Assembly: GCA_051649345.1 (NCBI GenBank)
Contig: JBOFGX010000362.1
Location: 1 to 13,877, forward strand
Length of the DNA stretch: 13,877 bases
Source of the DNA: Leadbetterella sp051649345
GTDB taxonomy: Bacteria > Bacteroidota > Bacteroidia > Cytophagales > Spirosomataceae
Reading direction: 5' to 3'
The first letter of the stretch is position 1; each line of letters begins with the position of its first letter. Below are positions 1-6,198 of this stretch, piece after piece. Below the pieces are notes generated by a model. It saw nothing but the letters and a program-made list of their open reading frames with translations, was not told where the DNA came from and did no database searches. Position numbers and translations under genes: made by a program.

Positions 1-903
1 TGATAATACTGATTTCCTATGTTCCAAAGGAGATATTCCTGTATGTTTCTTGAAAAACTTGCCGAAATTGGCTGCGTCGGAGAAGTTGAGTTGATAGGCT
101 ATTTCTACGATATCGGAACTTGTAAACTGGATAAGTGATTTGGCTTCAGATACGAGTCTTTCAGAAATAAAATGTAGGGCATTGATTCCTGAGACTTGCT
201 TGATGGTTTTAGAAAGATGGTTGGAGCTTACGTTTAGCAATTCGGCATATTCATCCACAGTTTTTTTGGTGAGATAAAATCGATTGACCATCATATGAAA
301 ATTTCGAAATAAGAGCTCGTTGGGTGATTGAAAACTTTGCTCCAACTGATTTTGGGTTTGAACAAACTGCTTGAGTTCCTCAAGTAATGCCAATAATTGA
401 AAACTGACTAAGTCTGACCTGCCATCAATGGCTTTGTCATATTCTTGAAAAATAGCTTTCAGTTTTTTAGAGAAAAAATGAAACCTTTCATTGGTGATGG
501 AGAAAAAGTTCTTTTTGAAAGGGTTAAAAAAGGAAAAAGTTTGCTCAAAATCAGGCTTAAAAAAATCAAACACTTCTTTCTTAAAGTAAACTACATAGCC
601 ATGAGCTTTTGGATTCCTATTGAAGCTGTAGATTTGACCAGGCGATTGAAAAGCCAAGAAGGAATCCAAATTCAATTGTGTACTACTATCATATGAAATC
701 TCCGTTTCCTTAGCATTGGTAATTAGACTAAAAAAGTAGAATTCCTTTCTGTATGGCGATTTTATAGAAACAATTTTATCGGAATTGGCTTCAATTTTTA
801 AACAATACAATAATGGATTTTTAGAAGTATATACCGAAGAAATGGACGCCAAAAAATCATTGATTTCTGTATAATTGGGAATATGCTTGTTATGATTTGG
901 CAT
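1..903 (-). CDS. AraC-family transcriptional regulator (3' end beyond the window)
   Basis: The frame is open for 301 codons from the ATG at 903-901 to the left edge, with no stop reached. Residues ~1-180 look like an AraC-type N-terminal sensing region: beta-rich, followed by the helical stretch LLALLEELKQFV. Residues ~200-298 form the AraC DNA-binding domain. The first HTH lies around VDEYAELLNVSSNHLSKTIK and the second around DIVEIAYQLNFSDAANFGKFFKKHTGISP, including the family's F-x-K-x-FKKHTG-x-SP signature. That signature normally lies within about 15 residues of the end, so only a few codons are probably missing. It is cytoplasmic with no membrane segment, unlike the second AraC regulator at 8191-9246. 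The effector is unknown. It may regulate itself or a neighbour to the left. The upstream gap 904-1027 shows no clear TAnnTTTG box. The family call is firm. Confidence 0.93.
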   Translation of the reverse strand, partial: MPNHNKHIPNYTEINDFLASISSVYTSKNPLLYCLKIEANSDKIVSIKSPYRKEFYFFSLITNAKETEISYDSSTQLNLDSFLAFQSPGQIYSFNRNPKAHGYVVYFKKEVFDFFKPDFEQTFSFFNPFKKNFFSITNERFHFFSKKLKAIFQEYDKAIDGRSDLVSFQLLALLEELKQFVQTQNQLEQSFQSPNELLFRNFHMMVNRFYLTKKTVDEYAELLNVSSNHLSKTIKQVSGINALHFISERLVSEAKSLIQFTSSDIVEIAYQLNFSDAANFGKFFKKHTGISPLEHRKSVLS

Positions 904-1027
904 TCTTTGTGTAGCTAGTGTTAATTTTTTCCTTACGAAGTTACATAGAAATAGGAATTTTACAAAAAAGGAAACTTTTATGTAAGAATTGAATAGAAAC
1001 GTCGGTTCATTAGGTAATTAAGTCAAT

Positions 1028-1876
1028 TCAATGTTCGTATTTATTTTTCTCATTACGTATATATAAATAATCAGCGATTTGAAGTAGTAATGCTTTATTG
1101 CTGAACATCCTTTTATCTCTGAAATTAGTAGGAATGCAAGAGTCTATAAACCTTGAAAAATTTATATCGTAGCTATAAAAGTTGAATCCATTCACTTTAA
1201 ATTTCCATGGTAAGTTCCAAGCGTTTGGTGTAGCGGCGTAACTCTCGGTTACTTGAAGGGTATCTTTGTTGGTATTTGTGATTTTTATAGTAAAGTTGCC
1301 TTTCCCACAGACAGCAAATCCATACCAGTTACTTAATTCATCCAACATTGTTTTTACATTTAAAGTATCTAAGTCTTTAATTTTATCACAATTGAAATTG
1401 GTAATATTATTTTTATCAGAAACAATTTGATCTCTCCAAATGTCAAGAGAAATATCGTCCAAGCATTTTTTTGTATCCACATCAGATATTTCAAAATCCT
1501 TGAGAGTTGGAGTATGGTTGATATTCAAATTGATGTTTGATAGAATATCTGATAGTTTCTGGTTACTTTGTTTGTTAGAATACTTTGAATACGCAATTTT
1601 ATGGTCGTGGTTAATTTTTAGTTTCATGGTTGCAAGCATTGTGTCTTTCTCCAATGTATATGTTAATTCTTGAGAGAAAAGCTTAACCCCACTTGATCCA
1701 GCTTTTATCGTGATTTCTTTTATGGGATAATTTAAGAAATCAAGTAAAGGATGATCTAAATCAATTCTATCTTTTGTATTCTTATTTGTACAAGATAGGT
1801 TTAGTAAATAGGACAAAGTAAAAATTACTATTCTCGATTTATTGGAGATCGAATAGTTACAGATGAAATGGGACAT
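1028..1876 (-). CDS. Unrecognised lipoprotein, 282 aa
   Basis: I do not recognise this family. The N-terminus has a hydrophobic stretch (IVIFTLSYLLNLSC) ending in a lipobox-like LNLSC, which would make Cys29 the lipidated residue. An Asn/Lys-rich segment follows. The remainder is soluble, rich in Asp, Asn, Lys and Ile, with four further Cys in the mature part (KKCLDD, NFNCDK, AVCGKG, DSCIP) that could form two disulfides in the periplasm. The start is the only ATG before the signal sequence, and no Shine-Dalgarno is visible. It is last in the run of minus-strand genes, 90 bases downstream of the hydrolase gene, so it may have its own promoter. The base composition is noticeably more AT-rich than the dehydrogenase or receptor genes, which can mark a lineage-specific or transferred gene. 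Confidence 0.8.
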   Translation of the reverse strand: MSHFICNYSISNKSRIVIFTLSYLLNLSCTNKNTKDRIDLDHPLLDFLNYPIKEITIKAGSSGVKLFSQELTYTLEKDTMLATMKLKINHDHKIAYSKYSNKQSNQKLSDILSNINLNINHTPTLKDFEISDVDTKKCLDDISLDIWRDQIVSDKNNITNFNCDKIKDLDTLNVKTMLDELSNWYGFAVCGKGNFTIKITNTNKDTLQVTESYAATPNAWNLPWKFKVNGFNFYSYDINFSRFIDSCIPTNFRDKRMFSNKALLLQIADYLYIRNEKNKYEH

Positions 1877-1966
1877 AATAATGCAAATAGGTAGAGTGAA
1901 AACGTGTTTACAAAGTAAATTATTTTTAAATTTTGTCTAAGTTTTGATTTAAATTATGTGTTTTCT

Positions 1967-2617
1967 TCAATCCGAAGACAAGTACATTCCTAAAATCCTA
2001 CTTATATCCTCCGCCTTGTCCAATGTCATCAAATGTCCTCCATTTGCGATTTTGACATCAGTTTTTATATATCGAATGGGTAAAATTCGGTCAGCTGTAC
2101 CGTGAATATGGAAGATGTTTTTAGGAATGCTTTCATTCTTCCATTTTACGATTTTATCTATTGCCCAAGTCAAAAATGTAGCATCTGTTTCTTCAAGGAT
2201 AGATTTCAATAGTATTTTCTCAAAATCGATTTTTATACCAAAAAACCAGTTGGTTAAGAAATTAGATTTTTTTAAGAAACGAGTTGGGATTACTTGATGT
2301 AAATTTAACATTCCCGCCAAGCGGTAATAAAAGGGGATTTCATTTTTTGTTTTAGCGGATGAGAGCAGGATTACTTTTTCGGTTTCTATTTGTTTGGCAA
2401 TCTCCATTGCTATTATACCTCCAAAAGAAAGACCAATCAAAATGGGTTTAGAGACTGGGATTTGATCCAATAGCCTTCTTGCATAGTTCTCTATAGTTTC
2501 ATTCTCTATAGGGAATATCCATTCTATAAAATTGACTTCATGTCCTCTAAAATCGAGTTTTTTAAAGACACTTTTGTCGGCCCCAAGCCCACTAAGAATA
2601 TAGATAGGATTATTCAA
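1967..2617 (-). CDS. Alpha/beta-fold hydrolase, TTG start
   Basis: A compact 216-residue alpha/beta hydrolase with no signal peptide, hence cytoplasmic. The nucleophile elbow is GLSFGG with Ser64. The acid is Asp176 in HGTADRILP and the base is His195 in NGGHLMTLDKAEDIS, giving a complete Ser-Asp-His triad in canonical order. The early GLGADKSVF supplies the usual oxyanion-hole position after strand 3. The lid region (~95-150) is hydrophobic and Lys-rich. The substrate cannot be predicted; the family includes esterases, lipases and C-C hydrolases. The start is TTG at 2617-2615: an in-frame TAA lies three codons upstream and the next in-frame Met is residue 71, after the nucleophile, so no ATG start is possible. 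It lies 54 bases downstream of the small membrane protein gene, probably in the same operon. Confidence 0.9.
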   Translation of the reverse strand: MNNPIYILSGLGADKSVFKKLDFRGHEVNFIEWIFPIENETIENYARRLLDQIPVSKPILIGLSFGGIIAMEIAKQIETEKVILLSSAKTKNEIPFYYRLAGMLNLHQVIPTRFLKKSNFLTNWFFGIKIDFEKILLKSILEETDATFLTWAIDKIVKWKNESIPKNIFHIHGTADRILPIRYIKTDVKIANGGHLMTLDKAEDISRILGMYLSSD

Positions 2618-2671
2618 GGTTGTTTAAGGGGTGATTCGAATGGATAATTGGGGTACATAACTTTAAAATCT

Positions 2672-2986
2672 TTAATAAAAAGAATAGTGTTTATAAAGAT
2701 AGGAACGCAATATTTCGTACACAAAAGGCAATAGAAATAACATAATTCCCACAAATAGAGAAGCGTTTGTGTGATTTTTAAAATCTAAATACGCTTTTGT
2801 AAAAATGATTAATACAAGTACTAGCAATAGGAGGAGCAATAGATTTTTGTGAACCGTATCAAATCTAAAAGTCATGTCGTTACCACCCGGTAATCCCATG
2901 AAATTGTAAGTGATAACAAAGTAAATACATGTCAATCCACCAGCGATATATTGGGCGATATTAAGTATACGTAAGAGTAGTTTCAT
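2672..2986 (-). CDS. Small three-TM membrane protein, 104 aa
   Basis: I do not recognise a named family. Three hydrophobic segments are visible at about residues 4-28, 47-66 (a run of Leu/Val/Ile) and 76-95, separated by a loop containing GLPGGNDMTFRF and a short KAYLDFKNHTN turn. The C-terminus is basic and aromatic (LYKHYSFY). There is no catalytic motif. The gene starts only 14 bases after the end of the DUF2306 gene, so the two are almost certainly co-transcribed, and an assembly or partner role with that membrane protein is a reasonable guess. The start ATG opens directly into MKLLLRIL, typical for a small inner-membrane protein. Confidence 0.8.
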   Translation of the reverse strand: MKLLLRILNIAQYIAGGLTCIYFVITYNFMGLPGGNDMTFRFDTVHKNLLLLLLLVLVLIIFTKAYLDFKNHTNASLFVGIMLFLLPFVYEILRSYLYKHYSFY

Positions 2987-3000
2987 GCCCTTCTTGATTC

Positions 3001-3669
3001 TTAGATGTTGAGGTCTTTTACCGTCTTCAAAGTACTCATTGAAATTTTCATAATTAGTATTTCTGCAATCCCTAGATTAATGGTCCAACCCAAAACAGAA
3101 ACAATCTTGTACGTATCCATTGGAGGTAAAGCGAAGAAAAAAACTATACCGTATTTAAAAAGTCGTAAGCTTATTGCTGATAACGTTAAAGCATAGCTTC
3201 TAATCATAAAATCTCTATGCTTTGCAAAATCTTTTTTTTTGATGAATGTGTAGGCTTTTAGCGTAAAAACAAACCAAAGAATAGAAAGAAAGGAAAATGA
3301 AATTTTCGAAATTAAACCTCCATTAGCGTGATAAGCCAATATCAATCCTGAAGGGCTCGATATCAATAAAATCAAAAGAATGTAGCCTTTGCCATTAAGT
3401 CTATGGATTTTGGGAAATTGCTTAAGTATCGTCCTCGAAAATTGTGTTAAACCGAGTACAATAATTACAATACTTGAAAATACGTGACAAAAAAAAGCGT
3501 ATTTGTAATAGGTTAGCCTAATTTCTTTTTGCTTCAAATTTAGAAATGCTACTTCATCGTTTATTGGGATATATTGCAAGGTAATAAGCAATAATAGGTA
3601 AATAAAATACAACAAAGAACTATATAAGATGAGCTTAAGAATTGAAAACTTGGTTACGTTTACATGCAT
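3001..3669 (-). CDS. DUF2306 family membrane protein
   Basis: The 222-residue polytopic protein has about six hydrophobic segments: ~10-32, 57-76, 96-113, 122-144, 158-182 and 188-208. The central region fits DUF2306 (PF10067) as I know it: a PKIHRLNGKGY segment (His89), SSPSGLILAYHANGG, then KKDFAKHRDFMIRSYALTLS with His151, Arg152 and Arg157, and a final helix containing LR. The conserved His and Arg residues at the membrane face suggest a redox or metal role, but the family has no established activity. Its ATG overlaps the stop of the upstream YARHG gene by one base (TAATG), which favours translational coupling. A run of nine A residues in the coding strand encodes Lys-Lys-Lys near residue 145, a possible slippage site. 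Confidence 0.88.
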   Translation of the reverse strand: MHVNVTKFSILKLILYSSLLYFIYLLLLITLQYIPINDEVAFLNLKQKEIRLTYYKYAFFCHVFSSIVIIVLGLTQFSRTILKQFPKIHRLNGKGYILLILLISSPSGLILAYHANGGLISKISFSFLSILWFVFTLKAYTFIKKKDFAKHRDFMIRSYALTLSAISLRLFKYGIVFFFALPPMDTYKIVSVLGWTINLGIAEILIMKISMSTLKTVKDLNI

Positions 3670-4595
3670 TATCCTCTTCCAAAATAGTCATAATATTCTA
3701 CTGCATTTTTTTCATAACGAAGAAGCAACTTGATATTTGCTTTTTCTATTTCTGTAAAATCGGATTTAATATTTGTATGAATCGGAATGTACCAACTTTG
3801 GGCATCAAAAAATACTCTCAGTGGTCTGCTTTTAAACGAATAACCATGTCTAGCGTAAATGGTGTTTCTGATTATCGTTAAATCTCCTTTTTTTAGGTTT
3901 TCGACATCTTCTTTTTTTAGTAAAACATTTGAAGCATTTATAGTGTAGATCAATTTGGTTGCAGAAGCAAACTCCCTAGTGATCCATTCCTCAAATTCGC
4001 CTTTATCCAGGTCTACTAGCGATTTTTTTTCAATAAAAGTATTCCAATCAACATATTCTTTAACTTTTACCAATAGGACTTCTGGATTATAGGAAAATAC
4101 CATTTTACTTAGTTCATACTTTCTTTTCTTAATATCAATATCTTTATATGCAGTCCATTTTCCGATTAGTTTATTTTTGGAAATTTCAAATGTAAATTCT
4201 CCATCATATTTGTCGTTCCCAGGTTCTTTTACTATAAATATTCCATTATGAACTTTTCCACTAAATGGCCTATTGTTTCCTGCAACTACACTATGCCCTA
4301 CGACCGTGCTATCAGTTATTTTATCAATAGAAATATTTATTTTGTTTTCCCGATTCCAGTAGAAGCCTTCGTCTACATGAACGCCTTTATTTGTGTACTT
4401 TTCTTCTGTATCTTCTCTAAAATAGCCAACCCAAGACCCAAGCGTTTTCGCTTTTTTCTCTTCTTCTGTCAATGGTTTTTCTTCAAGAATTTCTGTTCCA
4501 TTTTCGATCATGACTTTTGTTTCTGAATCCTTAATCTTTGAATTACAGCTTATAGTTAGTATGGATAAAAGGATCAAATGTATTACTTTTTTCAT
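3669..4595 (-). CDS. YARHG-domain lipoprotein
   Basis: The N-terminus is a lipoprotein signal (MKKVIHLILLSILTISC, Cys17 lipidated). An acidic, Glu/Lys-rich linker spans ~20-50. A beta-rich middle domain (~52-165) contains repeated short strands such as GSWVGYFRED and IGKWTAY; it resembles a lipocalin- or avidin-like sheet, but this is only an impression. The C-terminus (~229-292) is a YARHG domain (PF13308): LKKGDLTIIRNTIYARHG with the family-naming YARHG at 247-251, followed by FKSRPLRVFFDAQSWYIP. YARHG domains are extracellular and presumed to bind peptidoglycan or other envelope material; no enzymatic role is established. It is the first gene of the tight run leading into the DUF2306 gene, whose start overlaps its stop. 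Confidence 0.9.
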   Translation of the reverse strand: MKKVIHLILLSILTISCNSKIKDSETKVMIENGTEILEEKPLTEEEKKAKTLGSWVGYFREDTEEKYTNKGVHVDEGFYWNRENKINISIDKITDSTVVGHSVVAGNNRPFSGKVHNGIFIVKEPGNDKYDGEFTFEISKNKLIGKWTAYKDIDIKKRKYELSKMVFSYNPEVLLVKVKEYVDWNTFIEKKSLVDLDKGEFEEWITREFASATKLIYTINASNVLLKKEDVENLKKGDLTIIRNTIYARHGYSFKSRPLRVFFDAQSWYIPIHTNIKSDFTEIEKANIKLLLRYEKNAVEYYDYFGRG

Positions 4596-4751
4596 ATCAC
4601 AGCGTTTTTACTATAATTACACAAAGCATTAGTATATATATCTTTAGGGTCTATTTTTCTACAATAATAAAAAGAAACGGTCTTTCTGCCTAATTTTTAC
4701 TAAAATGCAAGTAGGTTCTAAAGAGGTCATGATCGATAAGAGATTGTTGAC

Positions 4752-4880
4752 TTACCAACGTTTGATTTCTATTGAGAACCCACAATTGGAGAAGTCAAAC
4801 GTCCTTATGCGTTTATAAGGTTTTTTCTTTGCTAACCAATACACATAATAGATCAAGAATGGGATCCAAGCTATCGCCAT
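4752..4880 (-). CDS. Candidate 42-aa membrane microprotein
   Basis: An ATG lies 15 bases after the stop of the DUF4328 gene and opens a 42-codon frame. It starts MAIAWIPFLIYYVYWLAKKK, a single aromatic-rich membrane helix followed at once by Lys-Lys-Lys, the positive-inside pattern of a single-pass inner-membrane protein. The tail is a short cytoplasmic segment (PYKRIRTFDFSN, CGFSIEIKRW). The placement directly behind another membrane-protein gene and the textbook topology make it more than a chance ORF, but 42 codons is short and I know no homologue. Its codons overlap the two inverted repeats at 4758-4826, and a 37-codon plus-strand ORF (4705-4818) competes for the same bases. Confidence 0.45.
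   Translation of the reverse strand: MAIAWIPFLIYYVYWLAKKKPYKRIRTFDFSNCGFSIEIKRW
4758..4826 (+). other. Two consecutive inverted repeats ending in a T-run (terminator-like on the plus strand)
   Basis: ACGTTTGATTTC (4758-4769) pairs with GAAGTCAAACGT (4791-4802). Eleven of twelve positions are Watson-Crick and the twelfth is a T·G wobble in a plus-strand RNA; on the minus strand it would be an A-C mismatch. An inner ATTG/CAAT pair extends the stem. Directly after it, CCTTAT (4803-4808) and ATAAGG (4815-4820) form a 6-bp hairpin followed by six T residues, the shape of an intrinsic terminator on the plus strand. No well-supported plus-strand gene precedes it, so a small plus-strand transcript, or structure inside the minus-strand microprotein mRNA, are the alternatives. 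Confidence 0.3.
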
Positions 4881-4895
4881 ATTGTTTTACAAATT

Positions 4896-5603
4896 TTATT
4901 CAAGATTGTTTTCTTTGATGAGGTGCTGTCCTATTAACTGCTCTTCACCTTCCAACACATCCTGTAATAAGGGCTCTACTTCATTATAGTTTTTTATAAT
5001 TTTGACTGTAATTATGGCTAAAGGTATTTCAATGATACCTTCAACAATGCTTGTGAGTGTGACAAACGTTAACTCATCGATTGTATCAGCTCTTTTTGAA
5101 TATTGAAATAGTATTGATCCAATTATAGTACTGATAATCCAAAGTGTCCACCACCAATTTAATGTTTCAGAATTTAGATTTTTATGACTATCAGATCCTT
5201 TTTGTATTAATAATTTTTGTGTTTCTTGATACATTTCTTTCATAATTTGAAATGGCCTGTATAGACTCACAAAAGGCATAAACCAACTTCCAGCAGCTGA
5301 ATTTTCGGGATGTGCTAAATTGGTTACTCTCAAATGTAAGTTGAAATATGCTCTTCTGAACCAACGAATAAAGGTGATTGCTGACACTATGCGAATTAGG
5401 ATTAAAACAATTCCAATGACTTGTTCTCTTAAATCATTTTGCTCTAAGCTTTCATCAGAAAAAGTTACTCCCTGATTTACTTTTTGAAGCAGATCATATT
5501 GGAAGTAACTGGATACTATTGAAACCAATTCAACAAATAATACGATCCAAATAAGTACAATGGCATATTTGGCTCTTTCATCATTAGGTCTTAAATCTTC
5601 CAT
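4896..5603 (-). CDS. DUF4328 family membrane protein
   Basis: A 235-residue integral membrane protein. Hydrophobic segments lie at ~12-34, 62-82, 104-115 (weak), 150-168 and 176-202. The DUF4328 (PF14219) hallmarks are in order: RWFRRAYFNLHLR (79-92), a GSWFMPFVSLYRPFQIMKEMYQ segment (105-126) where family members have WFxPxxxLxxPxxxMxEiw, and a Trp-rich helix NWWWTLWI (149-156). The C-terminal ~30 residues are acidic and cytoplasmic. The family is uncharacterised. The gap to the upstream ABM gene is 74 bases and the microprotein candidate follows 15 bases after its stop. A 10-codon minus-strand ORF (5603-5635) ends in TAATG on this gene's start codon, which could be coupling or coincidence. 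Confidence 0.85.
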   Translation of the reverse strand: MEDLRPNDERAKYAIVLIWIVLFVELVSIVSSYFQYDLLQKVNQGVTFSDESLEQNDLREQVIGIVLILIRIVSAITFIRWFRRAYFNLHLRVTNLAHPENSAAGSWFMPFVSLYRPFQIMKEMYQETQKLLIQKGSDSHKNLNSETLNWWWTLWIISTIIGSILFQYSKRADTIDELTFVTLTSIVEGIIEIPLAIITVKIIKNYNEVEPLLQDVLEGEEQLIGQHLIKENNLE

Positions 5604-5677
5604 TATTTTATTTTTTTTGGTTCATTTAGGCTCATTAAGCGTATTATTAAAGAAAATCTTTCGAAATCAAATACTAC

Positions 5678-6058
5678 TTAATCATGCTCTTTTTTTGCTG
5701 ATATAAGAGGATTCACATCAATTAGTTCCAAAGATTGTACCATGTTTTTGACGGTTTCCTTGTACTTTTTGAAATGAGGAGTTAAAATATGGGATTGATA
5801 GGCAAGTGAGTCGGCATATATTTCTAAAATTGTGATTTTCGAAGGGTCTTTTTTGTCGGCGAAAACTTCATAGCTCAAAACCCCTTTTTCTTTCTTAATT
5901 GCCGTGGTTATTTGCATCTTTAACGCTGCTTGATATGTATTCAATTGTACGGGATCTACCTTAATATTCGCAATTCGCACAATCTGATTTTTGGTTTGGG
6001 CATGCACAGAAAATAAGGTTAGAAACAGATAAAAACACAGGATGTATTTCATTTCCAT
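5678..6058 (-). CDS. Secreted ABM-fold (antibiotic biosynthesis/quinol monooxygenase-like) protein
   Basis: The signal peptide is MEMKYILCFYLFLTLFSVHAQ, cut near HA-Q, so the protein is periplasmic or secreted. The mature part (~22-120) is a single ABM domain (PF03992): strand IVRIANIKVDPVQL, helix with TYQAALKMQITTAIKKEKG, strand VLSYEVFADKKDPSKITILEIYADSLAYQSHI, then HFKKYKETVKNMVQSLELI. Relatives such as YgiN act on quinols or small aromatics as dimers; most are cytoplasmic, so export is the unusual feature here. It follows the dehydrogenase gene by 140 bases on the same strand. Met1 and Met3 are both possible starts and the choice does not affect the mature protein. The substrate is unknown. 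Confidence 0.88.
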   Translation of the reverse strand: MEMKYILCFYLFLTLFSVHAQTKNQIVRIANIKVDPVQLNTYQAALKMQITTAIKKEKGVLSYEVFADKKDPSKITILEIYADSLAYQSHILTPHFKKYKETVKNMVQSLELIDVNPLISAKKEHD

Positions 6059-6198
6059 TAATATTTAATTGGGGTTAAAAATTAGTATTCCCATTTTAAT
6101 ATGTAAATTAATGAAAATTTCCTAGTTACGACCTAGAATATAGGGCTTTGCAAATTTGATAAGTAAGTTTGTAAGTTACAGATTAATTTCTAGTATAG

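Noticed and set aside
445..696. Plus-strand 83-codon ORF
   Set aside because: It lies antisense to the well-supported AraC regulator at 1-903 and is Lys-rich low-complexity sequence of the kind produced opposite an AT-rich gene.
904..1027. TTACAT/ATGTAA pair in the gap between the left AraC gene and the 282-aa lipoprotein gene
   Set aside because: Six-base arms about 35 bases apart are expected by chance in such sequence, and no promoter box or terminator accompanies them.
4705..4818. Plus-strand 37-codon ORF as a gene
   Set aside because: There is no supporting start signal and it overlaps the better minus-strand microprotein candidate. It is mentioned only as part of the possible plus-strand RNA.
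5603..5635. Ten-codon minus-strand ORF ending in TAATG on the DUF4328 start codon
   Set aside because: It could be a coupled leader, but at this length in AT-rich DNA it is readily explained by chance, and its Lys/Ile codons show no attenuation pattern.
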